Positions 32,727 through 42,692 are shown, counted from the stretch's first letter. The stretch is DNA of 64,000 nucleotides from Burkholderia savannae (GCF_001524445.2 NZ_CP013418.1:2294001-2358000), one strand, 5' to 3'. Made by a program: numbers and translations. The notes: generated by a model from the letters alone, not told the origin.

Positions 32727-33797
32727 TTACACGTCGACCGCATCCCACCGCGCGAGCAGTTCGGCGGGAATCGCATTGGCGATTTCCGAAAAGCGCTTGC
32801 CGACCATCCGCTCCGACTGGCGCAGCAGCACGATCACCGGGCTGCTCGGCTCGTTCTGCTCGAACCAAAGGCGCGTCGCCTGAATGGCCGCCAGCGCGCC
32901 CCAGCGATCCATTGGCGGTTGCGGGCTTGCGATCGGCGATGCAGTGGGCGCTTGCGTGCCGGCATCGCCTGCCGGGCCGAACGTATCGGCGGCGCGCGAA
33001 TGCGCGGCGTCGCCGTTCGCCGGCTTCGCATCGCCTTGCGGTTGAGCGGCGTTCGCCGAATACGGCGATTCCAGTTGCGCCTGTGCAAACGGATACAGCA
33101 GTTTCGCGATACCGGACAGGTCGGGCGCGTCCTCGCCGAGCGATTCACGGGTCGAGGCGCTCAAATCAGCCACGATGCGCTGGGCTTCGGCGAGCGCGAC
33201 GATCGTCTTGTCGCGCCGGTTCCACCATTCCTTGAGTAGCCGGCTGGCCGATTCGGGCGCGAGTGCGTCTTTCACGCGCGTCACCGCGAGCGCCTTCTCG
33301 ATGTCGCGCAGCTGCAACTGCAGGCCGCTTGCCTTGGGCAACTGAATTTCCCGGATATCCGCAAGCGTTGCATCGGGGTCAGCGAACGTTGCGATCGCAT
33401 TCGCATAGACCACGGGATCGCGTTCGCCTTCGAAGAACGGGACAGGGTGTAGCGCTTCGCCGTAACGTGCGAGCATCTCGTTGAGTAGCGCGAGGCCGTC
33501 GCGCAGCCCCTCCGCGCCGCTCTGCCGGATTCTGCATCGCGTCAGGATCACGACGAGCCGAATGTCCTTCGTGCGCAGCAGCAGCGCGCGGCAATCGCGT
33601 TCGGCCTCCGCCCAGTTTGCGGGCTGAGGCGCTTCGACGAACTCGCCATATTGCGCGTCTTTCTTCGGTGCGATCGCGGATTGCAGCATCACGAACGCCG
33701 GATCGTATTCGAGGTCCGGCCCGCAGGGCGCGTCCTGCGAAACGGGCGCGAGAAGATCTGCGTAGCGCAGCGTTGCAGCGGATATGGTGGCATTCAT
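32727..33797 (-). CDS. tssA: T6SS assembly factor TssA (ImpA family)
   Basis: TssA primes and coordinates tube and sheath growth. The 356-residue protein has the ImpA N-terminal domain (DLLAPVSQDAPCGPDLEYDPAF and RDCRALLLRTKDIRLVVILT). A linker rich in alanine and glutamine follows. The C-terminal block includes WFEQNEPSSPVIVLLRQSERM and a final FSEIANAIPAELL. It is shorter than the long TssA forms. It is preceded by tssG (18 bp) and followed by the adhesin gene. Confidence 0.93.
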   Translation of the reverse strand: MNATISAATLRYADLLAPVSQDAPCGPDLEYDPAFVMLQSAIAPKKDAQYGEFVEAPQPANWAEAERDCRALLLRTKDIRLVVILTRCRIRQSGAEGLRDGLALLNEMLARYGEALHPVPFFEGERDPVVYANAIATFADPDATLADIREIQLPKASGLQLQLRDIEKALAVTRVKDALAPESASRLLKEWWNRRDKTIVALAEAQRIVADLSASTRESLGEDAPDLSGIAKLLYPFAQAQLESPYSANAAQPQGDAKPANGDAAHSRAADTFGPAGDAGTQAPTASPIASPQPPMDRWGALAAIQATRLWFEQNEPSSPVIVLLRQSERMVGKRFSEIANAIPAELLARWDAVDV

Positions 33798-33815
33798 CGA
33801 GGAGCAATCTCCAGA

Positions 33816-34865
33816 TCAGGAACAGTATTTTTCCGGCTCGAACACCATGCCCACGACCGGCTTGCCGTCCCTCGATTCGCCGAGCCAGGTCGAATAGCCG
33901 AGACGGTGCGTGGTGTCCGTGCGGGCGGGCGGTGCGGCGCGCGGCTTGACGAGCAGCTTGATCTCCCAGTCGTATTCGTGGCCGATGAAGGCGCGCACCC
34001 AATCGACCAGGGTAGGCAGATCGTTGCCGTGCGGCGTCAGGCGAAGATATTGGTCGAGATCGAGCGGACCGATGACCAGCCGGAACTTGTGCTGACAATC
34101 GGGAACCATGTCGCCGAGCAGCGCGCCCTCGCCCATGACGGTCGATGCGGCGCGCGCGCCAAGCAGGCAACGCTCAGGCTCCGCAATCCGGATCCAGTGG
34201 AAGACGTACTCGTCGACGACGATCGGCACGCCGAAGTAATGCGACAGCGTAGCGGCCACTCCGTCCGGATTGCGCGCCTCGCGGACGAGATGCGCGCATG
34301 CGGCGTATCGCGCGTGCGTGGGCGGGTGCGTGCGCGCGGCTTCTTCGGGATCGGTGCCCATCAGGCTGCCGATATAGAACGAGAACGTTTCGCGCTCGGC
34401 GCGATCGAGCGATACGGTTGCTTGTGACGACGCCCACGCGCGATAGAACAACGCGAGCGCGCGGTGGTGAAAGAGATTGGAGAAATGCGCGATCGCGTGA
34501 TCCTGATAGCTCTCGGCGCGGTTGTACGCGAGCTCGGTCATGTGAAGCGGCAACGGCCCTTGCGGCCCCCACAGGCCGAGACCGAACAGCTGAATGTCGA
34601 GACGACCGCGCTGCACGTCGAGCGATGCGATCTCGCGCGGCGCGAAGGCCATCGACGGACGTTGTCCGATGCGAAACGGCTCTTCCCTCGGAAGACACGC
34701 GGTTCCGGGCAGAGGCATTCGCGCATCGCGCGCGGCGATTGCGCGCAACAGGCTCAGGAAGCCGGCGCGCCACGGCGCTTGCGGATCGAACCATGCCCGC
34801 AGTGCATCCGGATGCAGCGGCGAGCGGGCGTCGACGGGCTGGGTGGCGGGCGGCTGAGCCGTCAT
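33816..34865 (-). CDS. tssG: T6SS baseplate component TssG
   Basis: TssG joins TssE, TssF and TssK in the baseplate. I set the start at ATG 34865, which overlaps the tssF stop as ATGA and has AAGGGG just upstream, giving 349 residues. The sequence has FGLGLWGPQGPLPLHMTELAYNR-type and HRALALFYRAWA segments and the ending WLGESRDGKPVVGMVF, typical for TssG. The upstream ATG at 34898 would add 11 residues but sits inside tssF. Confidence 0.95.
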   Translation of the reverse strand: MTAQPPATQPVDARSPLHPDALRAWFDPQAPWRAGFLSLLRAIAARDARMPLPGTACLPREEPFRIGQRPSMAFAPREIASLDVQRGRLDIQLFGLGLWGPQGPLPLHMTELAYNRAESYQDHAIAHFSNLFHHRALALFYRAWASSQATVSLDRAERETFSFYIGSLMGTDPEEAARTHPPTHARYAACAHLVREARNPDGVAATLSHYFGVPIVVDEYVFHWIRIAEPERCLLGARAASTVMGEGALLGDMVPDCQHKFRLVIGPLDLDQYLRLTPHGNDLPTLVDWVRAFIGHEYDWEIKLLVKPRAAPPARTDTTHRLGYSTWLGESRDGKPVVGMVFEPEKYCS

Positions 34866-36742
34866 ACCGCGCCCCTTCCGCCCATTCGCGGTTTCCATCG
34901 CGTGACAAGACCACGTTGCATCGAGCGAAGCTCAGTCTCGGTGAAAACATTGATCGAGACGTGGCGCGTGAGGTACTGCTCGAGCACGAGACCGAACAGG
35001 TATGGGCTCAACCCCGAGAAGCCGCTTTCGTCGACGGTCAGTTCGCATCGGACGCCGCGCCCGTAAACCAGTAATCCGTGACCGGGCAGACGCCGGACGA
35101 CCGGCTCCGTGCGCGCGCCGACCAGACTGTCGATCTGCGTGGCCTGCTCGCGTTCGCTCGTGCCGACGAAGAGGCGCAACATGTTGCGCAACGCTTGCCC
35201 GCCGTCGCGGTGGTCGAGCTCGGCAAGCGGCATGTAGTTGAAGCTGAGCTGGCGAATCAGGCGCCATGCGGTTTCACCTGTCGCGTATGGCTCGCGCGGC
35301 GCGCTCGGCGGGTGAACCAGGCTCACGCCTTCGATCGGTACGGAGTCTTGCATCGTCAGATCGTTGACGCCATTGCGCGGGATCAATCGGGGAAGGTCGC
35401 GGTTGGTGACCCATGCGTCGACGGACAGGTAACGAATGTCGTCGGCGTACGGCGCTTCGGCTTGGTCGACGAGCGACACGTAGACTTCCGTTCCGACGTA
35501 TGGCGTGCGCGTTCCATACTTGCGCGCGTTGGTCGACGTCGTTCTGGGTTCGCGCAGAATCGAGAAATACCGGCCGTAATTGCCGATGTCGCTATGCAGC
35601 GTCTGATAGAGCGGATTGAAGGTGACTTCCGTCGACGTTTCGGCTTTTTGCCCGAACACGCGCGATACCGAGAACACTTCATAATCGAGCGGGCGGGTGC
35701 GGTCCGGTATCAGGTGGAAAGCCGTTTGGGCGCGATTGATTTCCACACGGTCGGTTCGCTTCGGGAACAGATTGACGATGGGTGCGCAGAATAGGAGAAA
35801 GCGCGCGGCCTCGACGTGCGTGACGAGCTCGTCAGGCAAGCGATCGAGCAACAGCACGATTTCGGCTTCCTTTCCGTCGACGCGCGACAAGCCGGCGTTC
35901 AATTGCGTCAGCGCGAAGAAATAGAAGCGCTGACGGCAGGTGAAGTATTCGTGCAGCAGATTGTGCCCATGGAACGTGTTCCATACGAGCGGCAACAAGC
36001 TTTGATCGGGCGACAAGCCCTCGAAATCGACCGCGTTCTTCGCAACGACGACGCCTTCGCCGCGCGCGGCGCCCTGCGCGCGCACGACCGACGCGACGCT
36101 GCTCGCGTGAATCAATTCAAAGAGATGGGAGGCGATGCGTTCGTCGCCGCCGATATACAGCGAGAGGCGATCGAGTCCCGTAATTTGCGAAAACTTGATT
36201 TCGCCGACGGTGCGCACGCGCAGCCGGAGCGCGCCGCGCAGCCTCGTGTGCGGCAGCAGGCTGCGCTGAAGATCGGGAAGATCGGGCGGCACGGCGGTCA
36301 GCGTCGCGCCGGCGATCTCGATAGGCCAGAGCGTGATGTCCTGGCCGGTGCGGAATTCGCATGCGGTCTGCTCGCCGGGCGGGATCGACGAGCGCAGCAT
36401 GCTGTGACGCGGAACCTTGAACCCCTTGCTGAAATCGCCCTCCCGCAAGCTTGGACGCAGGCGCGCGACAGCCATCGACGGCGTCGGCGCAACGTAATTC
36501 GGATAGGTGACTTCGAGCAGGCGTTGCGTGAAGCGAGGAAACTCGGCCTCGAGCTTGAGTTGCGTGCGTGCGGACATGAAGCAGAACGCCTCGATGAGTC
36601 GTTCCACGTATGGGTCCGCCACTTCGATGCCTTGCATGCCGAGCCGGCGTGCGATCTTCGGGTGTTGCGCCGCGAATTCCGCGGACAACTCCCGCATGTA
36701 GGTCAATTCGCGGTTGTAATGATCGAGAAACTGCGGGTCCAT
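34862..36742 (-). CDS. tssF: T6SS baseplate component TssF
   Basis: This 626-residue baseplate protein begins MDPQFLDHYNRELTYMREL, the conserved TssF start, followed by FAAQHPKIARRLGM and DPYVERLIEAFCFM. EVTYPNYVAPTPSMAV and the late GRGVRCELTVDE segment are also typical. It overlaps tssG by 4 bp and follows tssE by 1 bp, so the group is translationally coupled. Confidence 0.97.
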   Translation of the reverse strand: MDPQFLDHYNRELTYMRELSAEFAAQHPKIARRLGMQGIEVADPYVERLIEAFCFMSARTQLKLEAEFPRFTQRLLEVTYPNYVAPTPSMAVARLRPSLREGDFSKGFKVPRHSMLRSSIPPGEQTACEFRTGQDITLWPIEIAGATLTAVPPDLPDLQRSLLPHTRLRGALRLRVRTVGEIKFSQITGLDRLSLYIGGDERIASHLFELIHASSVASVVRAQGAARGEGVVVAKNAVDFEGLSPDQSLLPLVWNTFHGHNLLHEYFTCRQRFYFFALTQLNAGLSRVDGKEAEIVLLLDRLPDELVTHVEAARFLLFCAPIVNLFPKRTDRVEINRAQTAFHLIPDRTRPLDYEVFSVSRVFGQKAETSTEVTFNPLYQTLHSDIGNYGRYFSILREPRTTSTNARKYGTRTPYVGTEVYVSLVDQAEAPYADDIRYLSVDAWVTNRDLPRLIPRNGVNDLTMQDSVPIEGVSLVHPPSAPREPYATGETAWRLIRQLSFNYMPLAELDHRDGGQALRNMLRLFVGTSEREQATQIDSLVGARTEPVVRRLPGHGLLVYGRGVRCELTVDESGFSGLSPYLFGLVLEQYLTRHVSINVFTETELRSMQRGLVTRWKPRMGGRGAV

Positions 36743-36743
36743 A

Positions 36744-37262
36744 TCATTTTCCGTTGAGCGTGGTCTTGTCGAGCGTGACTCGATTCGACTCGAGGTCGAA
36801 TGTGCTCTGGATGCGCAACTCCAGCGGATACGGCGACCATTGCACGAGCGCGCTGATTTCGAACGTCAATTTGTTGTAGCTGGCACCCTGTCGCGCTGCG
36901 AGCGGCCTGATCGCCAGGGAGTCCGCGATGAGGCGCGGCTCGAAATGGACGATCGCGGCGCGCACGAGGCGATCGATCGCTTCCCGGTTCCGGTCGTGCA
37001 GGTAGCTGCCCGACAACGGCGGCACGCCGTAGTTGACGACAGACGCCGAAACGAGCGGATAGCGGCCGGCATCCACCTCGTCGTCCAGATTGCTCGTGTT
37101 GAGCAACAGGCTCAGATCTCGCTGGACGATGCGACGCATTTCGTCGGCGCTCGGCGCATAGGCGTCGGGCGATTCGCTGAAGGAATGCGGCGCGTCGTCT
37201 TGTAGCCGGTCGAGCAGCGAGGGAAGGTATGCGGCCCGATGCCGTCCTTCAGGATGCCGCAT
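36744..37262 (-). CDS. tssE: T6SS baseplate component TssE (gp25-like)
   Basis: TssE is the gp25-like baseplate subunit that starts sheath assembly. The 172-residue frame begins at ATG 37262 (MRHPEGRHRAAYLPSLLDRL). The gpW/gp25 domain is seen in IVQRDLSLLLNTSNL, PLVSASVVNYGVPPLSG and IVHFEPRLIADSLA, the last with the conserved E. It overlaps tagJ by 14 bp. The longer reading frame upstream runs through tagJ and is not used. Confidence 0.95.
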   Translation of the reverse strand: MRHPEGRHRAAYLPSLLDRLQDDAPHSFSESPDAYAPSADEMRRIVQRDLSLLLNTSNLDDEVDAGRYPLVSASVVNYGVPPLSGSYLHDRNREAIDRLVRAAIVHFEPRLIADSLAIRPLAARQGASYNKLTFEISALVQWSPYPLELRIQSTFDLESNRVTLDKTTLNGK

Positions 37263-38103
37263 CGTCGCCTTCGCCCGTGAAGCGGCATCCGCCGATCTGG
37301 AGCATGCCCCAGTCGCCCTGGTCGGTGGTCCACGTTCTTTGTCCGAGAGCGACGACGTTGGTGATGCCGATGTCGCTCCAGGTCGTCTCGCTGGCCAGAC
37401 GGATTGCGGTCGTGCCGCTTTCCGATCCCGGATAGCGGGTCGGCGCATAGCCGCGGAGAACCGTGGCATCGAGCATGAGTGCCGTGACCGGACGCCAGAC
37501 CAGGTCGGTCAGCGTACCGGCGGGCGCAAACGTGATCGACTTCAGCTGTTCGAACGGAATCCACCGATAGCCGCCCGCAACCGCTATTTCGAAGATCGGA
37601 CCGAGACGCGAGTCGCTGTCGGTCAGCCATGCGAAGCGGCCCATTTCGGCGCTTTCCCCGCAGGTGACGGGTGCGGAATCGAACGCGGCCTCGCGCAGCG
37701 CATCGGCGGCTGCGACGTCGCCTGCGCCGAGCTTCGCATTGGCTTCGAGGAGCGTATCGACCCAGGCGGGCTGCGCGTCGATGAACCCCGGCGTTCGCTT
37801 GCCCGCAAACACGTCGGCCCGGAACATTTCGCATCGGATCAAGCCGCGATGCAGTTGCGCACGCGCCTCGCCCTGCGGTTCGAGTTGAGCCCAGGTTTGC
37901 AGTTGCTTGAGCGCGCGATCCCATGCGCCGTCGATGCAAAGCAACTGAAACAATAGCCAGCGTTCCCGCGTGTCGGATGGCTGCTTTCGGACCGCTTCGA
38001 CGGTACGCGCCTTGATTTCTTCGAAAGACCGGGTACGCAGCGCGTCGTGCAGCAATTCGTCGTGCAGATCGGAGTTATGCGGAGATTCGGATCGATTCGT
38101 CAT
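37249..38103 (-). CDS. tagJ: T6SS accessory protein TagJ (ImpE family)
   Basis: TagJ/ImpE proteins bind TssB and may modulate ClpV-driven sheath recycling. The protein has 284 residues. TPR-like helices cover the first half (RERWLLFQLLCIDGAWDRAL). The ImpE C-terminal domain is seen in WRPVTALMLDATVLRGYAP and WSDIGITNVVALGQRT. It overlaps tssE at its 3' end and the TagK-like gene at its 5' end (29 bp), which fits coupled translation. Confidence 0.9.
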   Translation of the reverse strand: MTNRSESPHNSDLHDELLHDALRTRSFEEIKARTVEAVRKQPSDTRERWLLFQLLCIDGAWDRALKQLQTWAQLEPQGEARAQLHRGLIRCEMFRADVFAGKRTPGFIDAQPAWVDTLLEANAKLGAGDVAAADALREAAFDSAPVTCGESAEMGRFAWLTDSDSRLGPIFEIAVAGGYRWIPFEQLKSITFAPAGTLTDLVWRPVTALMLDATVLRGYAPTRYPGSESGTTAIRLASETTWSDIGITNVVALGQRTWTTDQGDWGMLQIGGCRFTGEGDDAAS

Positions 38104-39142
38104 GCGGTTCTTCCTGTTGGATGTCCGTTTCGGCGGTCAGCGTCGGAAAGTGACTGTCCACGCTCATCAAGTGATGCTCGTGCCTGGCGAGCAGCGCCGC
38201 TTGCGGGAAATGTGCTTTCTTCCTTCGTAGTGGCGCGAGCAGGAGCAGCACGTCGTGTCGCTTTTCTTCGGCAAACAACTCTTCGGCGCGAAACGGATTC
38301 ATCTCGTCCAGCACGTAGTCGATGTTTTGCCGATTGCCCAGCAGATCGCCCAGCAACGATCCCTGGCGGTAGCGGCCCGGCGCGTCCAGAAATGGGTCGT
38401 CGGGAACGGGGGCGGCAATGTGGGGACGCTCGATCGACTTGAGCTCATGGGCGTATGAGCGCTCGTGATGGATCAGCGCGTGCCGGTATTCAGCCAGCAA
38501 ATGCGCCAAAGGATCGATGTCCGTCGAATCGAGCGCGGGCGGCGCCGGGTCGCTGAGCGCTTCTTCGTCGAGAATGACAAGCGGCGCGGCGCCGCCCGCC
38601 GATGCGCGGCCATACGGATGTGGCGCTACGGGCAAATTGGCCAATTCCGCGAGATCCGCGAAATGCGCCGGTTCGCTTCGCGGCAACGCGTTGCCGAGCG
38701 CAATCAGATCGACGGGCGGCGGCTGGGACGCAGGCTGCTCGCTCGAGCGTGCGCCGCCTTGAATGGTCAATTCGGCGGCGGCGACGGCGATGACGTCGCC
38801 ATGCTCGAGATGCCGGCCGGCACCGGAAGCGACGGCCTCGCCATTGACGCGACAATCGACTTGAGCGCAACGGTTTTCCATCCGGAGCGAGCCATCGGGA
38901 TCGGCTGCGAATACGATGCTGTCGTTCAGGATGCCGATGCATGCATCCGACGCGGCGAATCGGTTCGTCTGCACGAAATAGGCGCAGCCGGCTGCGCCAA
39001 TCGCATGTTGCTGCAAAGGCGAGACATCGCGCCCGTCGTGGCGTGCGAGCGTGACGAGAGGCGTCGATATATCCGATTCTTCGTGATGCGCAAAAGCGTG
39101 TCGCGAGCGATCCGATTCCAGTGGTGAGCCGTTTTTCGACAT
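38075..39142 (-). CDS. FHA-domain T6SS-associated protein, TagK-like
   Basis: This 355-residue protein has an N-terminal FHA-like domain (about 20-130; VNGEAVASGAGRHLEHGDVIAV) and a proline-rich linker. The C-terminal region includes DDPFLDAPG and RQNIDYVLDEMNPF. FHA domains bind phosphothreonine, but the canonical GR, SRxH residues are degenerate here (GCAYFVQTNRFAASDA), so phosphopeptide binding is uncertain. The C-terminal part resembles the TagK family of Burkholderia T6SS clusters as I remember it. It is the first gene of the minus-strand arm, divergent from clpV. Confidence 0.7.
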   Translation of the reverse strand: MSKNGSPLESDRSRHAFAHHEESDISTPLVTLARHDGRDVSPLQQHAIGAAGCAYFVQTNRFAASDACIGILNDSIVFAADPDGSLRMENRCAQVDCRVNGEAVASGAGRHLEHGDVIAVAAAELTIQGGARSSEQPASQPPPVDLIALGNALPRSEPAHFADLAELANLPVAPHPYGRASAGGAAPLVILDEEALSDPAPPALDSTDIDPLAHLLAEYRHALIHHERSYAHELKSIERPHIAAPVPDDPFLDAPGRYRQGSLLGDLLGNRQNIDYVLDEMNPFRAEELFAEEKRHDVLLLLAPLRRKKAHFPQAALLARHEHHLMSVDSHFPTLTAETDIQQEEPHDESIRISA

Positions 39143-39625
39143 GACGATTGAGCGGCGGGCGCGAGCTGCCCGATTGGCGGCTTGTCGGCGCGCATCCGAT
39201 TCATGCGGGATGCGCGGTCCTGGGTATCAAGCGAGACACGCCGATCTTATCGTGGGTCGAATTTTCAACATATGAGAATAGTTCTAAAAGCGGGTGATTA
39301 TCGAGATTGCATTTGCCCGGACGTTGCATACGTTTGAAAAGGAGCGAAGCATGCGCGGCGCGAGATCGCGCTGCTGAAGTCCGGATGCTTGTGACGGGCG
39401 GTCACCGCGGGCCTCGCGCCGGCACCGGCGCATCTGTTGCCATGACTTCAATGAGTGAGAAGAAGCTCGAGATTTAATACTCGTCTCATTGAGCTTCATC
39501 GTCTGTCGCGATTAATGTCGTGCCTTTCCCGGCGAGTGCGCTTGCACGAGACGGAACCGAACGCGGGACGCAATCTTCCGGTTTTGCATGCAGGCTTCGC
39601 ATATTCACGAATTCACGATCGAGAC
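39143..39625. other. Divergent promoter region between tagK-like and clpV
   Basis: The two T6SS arms start in opposite directions here, so both minus-strand and clpV promoters should lie in this 483-bp gap. It has an AT-rich stretch at 39255-39315. I see no gene and no convincing operator. The ORF that extends clpV upstream to 39455 lacks a ribosome site and coding character. Confidence 0.45.
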
Positions 39626-42292
39626 ATGACAGTTTCAAGACAGGCACTTTTCGGCAAGCTCGGCCATTCGCTATTTCGCAGCATCGAGTCGGCGACGGCG
39701 TTCTGCAAGCTTCGCGGCAACCCCTACGTCGAACTGGTGCATTGGCTGCATCAGATTCTTCAGGCCGCTGACGGCGATATTCAGCGAATCGCTCGTCACT
39801 GCGACATCGACATCGACGCACTGGATCGCGACATGGTGCGCGCGCTCGATGAGTTGCCGGCGGGCGCGAGCTCGATTAGCGATTTCTCGCACCATATCGA
39901 GACGGCGATCGAGCGCGCATGGGTGCTGGCGACGCTGGACTTCGGTGATCGCCGGATTCGAGGCGCGTGGCTGCTGGCTGCCTTGTTGAAAACGCCGGAG
40001 TTGAGGCGCGTGCTGTTATCGATTTCGCCGACGTTCGGCAAGATTCGTGTGGACGATCTCGACGCGATGCTGCCTGCGTGGATCGACGGTTCGCCGGAAG
40101 CGAGCGAGACGCCGTACGACAACAGCGATTTCGGCGCGGTGGCCCCTGGCGAGGCGTCAGGCGCGTTGCAGCAGAAGGGCGCCGGTTCCCCGCTCGAGCA
40201 GTATTGCATGGACCTCACCGCGCGGGCGCGAGCGGGGCAGATCGATCCCGTTGTCGGCCGCGAGCTGGAGATTCGAACGATGATCGACGTCCTGTTGCGC
40301 CGCCGCCAGAACAACCCGCTGCTGACAGGCGAGGCGGGCGTGGGCAAGACGGCCGTCGTCGAAGGGCTCGCGCGCGCGATCGCCGATGGCGATGTGCCGC
40401 CGAAGCTAGCCGATGTGCGTCTGCTGAGTCTCGATGTGGGCGCGCTTCTGGCAGGCGCGAGCATGAAGGGAGAATTCGAGGCGCGCCTGAAGGGCGTGCT
40501 GGAAGCGGCAACGAAGGCGACGCAGCCCGTCATTTTGTTCGTCGACGAGATTCACACTTTGATTGGCGCGGGCGGTCAGGCGGGCACCGGAGACGCCGCG
40601 AACCTGCTCAAGCCCGCGCTAGCACGCGGCACGCTTCGAACGATCGGCGCGACGACGTGGGCGGAATACAAGCGGCATATCGAAAAAGATCCGGCGCTTA
40701 CGCGCCGCTTCCAGGTATTGCAGGTTCCCGAGCCTGATGAGGCTGCTGCGGTCGACATGGTTCGAGGACTGACGCGAACCTTCTCGCGTCATCACGGCGT
40801 TGTCGTGCTGGACGAGGCGATTCGCGCGGCGGTCAAGCTGTCGCATCGCTACATTCCGTCCCGTCAGTTGCCGGACAAGGCGATCAGCTTGCTTGATACG
40901 GCATGCGCGCGCGTCGCGCTGTCGCAACATGCGCCGCCGCGTGAGCTGCAGGACGTCCGTAGAAGATTGGAAGCGGCGAGGGTGCGGCTCGAATTGCTCG
41001 ACGGCGAGCAGCGCATCGGCATTGGCGACGAGATCGCGCTCGCAGCGTCTCGCGAGGAAATCGCCGCGCTCGAAGTGCGAGAGCAAGCGATCGATGCTTG
41101 CTGGCGGCAGCAGATCGGCGCGGCTCAGGCTCTGCTCAGCGCACGCGAAGCGGCGGGCAACGATGCGGACCGGCCGATCGACACGCTGCGCGAGCTGGAG
41201 CGGGCGCTCTCGAATTTGCAGGGCGATTCCGTGTTCGTTTTCCCCGAGGTCAACGAAGCGATCGTCGCAGAGATCATGTCCGACTGGACCGGCATTCCGG
41301 TCGGCCGGATGGTGACGGACGAAGTGTCCGCGGTGCGTGCGTTGCCCGATACGCTCGCTGCCCGCGTGATTGGTCAGCCGGACGCGCTGCATCAGATTTG
41401 CGATCGGGTGCAGACGGCGCGCGCCGGATTGACGGACCCGAAGAAGCCGCTCGGCGTGTTTCTGCTCGCGGGGCCGTCGGGCGTCGGCAAGACGGAGACG
41501 GCGCTGGCGCTGGCCGAGGCGCTGTACGGCGGCGAGCAGAATCTCATCACGATCAACATGAGCGAATATCAGGAGGCGCATACGGTATCGGGACTGAAGG
41601 GGGCGCCGCCGGGTTACGTCGGATATGGCGAGGGCGGCGCGCTGACCGAGGCCGTGCGCCGGCGTCCCTATTCGGTCGTTCTCCTCGACGAAATCGAGAA
41701 GGCGCATCCGGACGTGCACGAGATGTTTTTTCAGGTGTTCGACAAGGGCTACATGGAGGACGGCGACGGCCGATATATCGACTTCCGCAACACGACGATT
41801 CTCCTCACCAGCAACGCGGGTTCCGAACTCTTGGCCGGACTGTGCTCGGACGAGGCTTGCGTTCCCGATGCGGACGCGCTCTGCGCCGCACTCGCTCCGG
41901 AATTGCTCAAGACGTTTCCCGCCGCCTTTCTGGGCCGCGTGACGCTGGTGCCCTACCGTCCGCTTGCACAGGAGACGCTATCGCGCATCGTCAGGCTGCA
42001 TCTCGATCGCGTAGTGGTGCGAATGGTCGAGAATCAGGCGGTCCGCCTGACTTATTCGGACAACGTCGTCGATTACATCGTCGATCGTTGCCTCGTGCAA
42101 GAAACGGGTGCTCGCTTGCTGATCGGCTTCATCGAGCAACATGTGTTGCCGCTGCTCGCCAAGCACTGGCTGGATTCGCTGTCGTCCAAGCGCGTGCTGG
42201 CGAGCATCGATCTCGGAATCACCGATCCCGGTGCGGTTCCTGCGGAAGCGTTTGCCGTGCACGCGCTTCACGGCGACGCGCAAGATCGGTAG
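39626..42292 (+). CDS. clpV: T6SS sheath-recycling ATPase ClpV (TssH)
   Basis: ClpV disassembles contracted TssBC sheath. From ATG 39626 the protein has 888 residues. It has an N-terminal ClpN-like domain (QALFGKLGHSLFRSIESA), then AAA1 with Walker A GEAGVGKT at residues 235-242, the middle coiled-coil region, and AAA2 with GPSGVGKT at 616-623. Other motifs include VRLLSLDVGALLAGAS, PVILFVDEIHTLIG and LLDEIEKAHPD. The small hydrophobic C-terminal domain follows. An 8-bp GATCGGTA repeat (2.75 copies) spans the stop codon. It is transcribed away from the minus-strand arm. Confidence 0.97.
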   Translation: MTVSRQALFGKLGHSLFRSIESATAFCKLRGNPYVELVHWLHQILQAADGDIQRIARHCDIDIDALDRDMVRALDELPAGASSISDFSHHIETAIERAWVLATLDFGDRRIRGAWLLAALLKTPELRRVLLSISPTFGKIRVDDLDAMLPAWIDGSPEASETPYDNSDFGAVAPGEASGALQQKGAGSPLEQYCMDLTARARAGQIDPVVGRELEIRTMIDVLLRRRQNNPLLTGEAGVGKTAVVEGLARAIADGDVPPKLADVRLLSLDVGALLAGASMKGEFEARLKGVLEAATKATQPVILFVDEIHTLIGAGGQAGTGDAANLLKPALARGTLRTIGATTWAEYKRHIEKDPALTRRFQVLQVPEPDEAAAVDMVRGLTRTFSRHHGVVVLDEAIRAAVKLSHRYIPSRQLPDKAISLLDTACARVALSQHAPPRELQDVRRRLEAARVRLELLDGEQRIGIGDEIALAASREEIAALEVREQAIDACWRQQIGAAQALLSAREAAGNDADRPIDTLRELERALSNLQGDSVFVFPEVNEAIVAEIMSDWTGIPVGRMVTDEVSAVRALPDTLAARVIGQPDALHQICDRVQTARAGLTDPKKPLGVFLLAGPSGVGKTETALALAEALYGGEQNLITINMSEYQEAHTVSGLKGAPPGYVGYGEGGALTEAVRRRPYSVVLLDEIEKAHPDVHEMFFQVFDKGYMEDGDGRYIDFRNTTILLTSNAGSELLAGLCSDEACVPDADALCAALAPELLKTFPAAFLGRVTLVPYRPLAQETLSRIVRLHLDRVVVRMVENQAVRLTYSDNVVDYIVDRCLVQETGARLLIGFIEQHVLPLLAKHWLDSLSSKRVLASIDLGITDPGAVPAEAFAVHALHGDAQDR

Positions 42293-42313
42293 ATCGGTAG
42301 ATCGGCGCGGCAC

Positions 42314-42336
42314 ACGCCGAGCGAGATGCTCGGCGT
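42314..42336 (+). terminator. Hairpin downstream of clpV
   Basis: ACGCCGAGC (42314-42322) and GCTCGGCGT (42328-42336) form a 9-bp stem with a GAGAT loop, 21 bp after the clpV stop. There is no strong T tract after it, so efficiency is uncertain. Confidence 0.55.
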
Positions 42337-42378
42337 TAGGTTGCAAGCACTTGCTTCGTCGAACGAATCGAACCCGGA

Positions 42379-42413
42379 GAAAAAATGACGGGTTGGCGGG
42401 GCTGCCAACCCGT
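42379..42413 (-). terminator. Intrinsic terminator for the histidine kinase transcript
   Basis: ACGGGTTGGC (42388-42397) pairs with GCCAACCCGT (42404-42413) over 10 bp. Reading the minus strand, the stem is followed after CA by a run of six T (42380-42385). This is a textbook intrinsic terminator for transcripts coming from the kinase gene, about 280 bp past its stop. Confidence 0.75.
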
Positions 42414-42692
42414 GTCTCACCGCTGACGATTCATTGCCCAAGCTGCGCCGTCGATGCGGGGAGCGGTGCGACAGGACGTGTACGCGGCGGGTTGCACGGC
42501 TAGCATGTCGAGGGCGTTCGCGCGCAATCCTGTCGGCAGCGGTGTCGTGCGTTCAGCCGGTCGTTTTCGGTGTCGCGCGCAATGAAATCGAACGTCGGCG
42601 CCGCGCGCTCCGGGTCGATCGCGGGTCGATCATGCTCGCGCGGTGCGTGCCGGTTGCGGCCGGCGTGGCGCATATGCGGGGCAACCATCGTC

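Larger units (their letters stand above)
42293..42692. other. Spacer between clpV and histidine kinase with two hairpins
   Basis: The convergent genes end at 42292 and 42693. Two hairpins lie here, listed separately, one facing each direction. The remainder (42420-42690) shows no gene. Confidence 0.6.
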
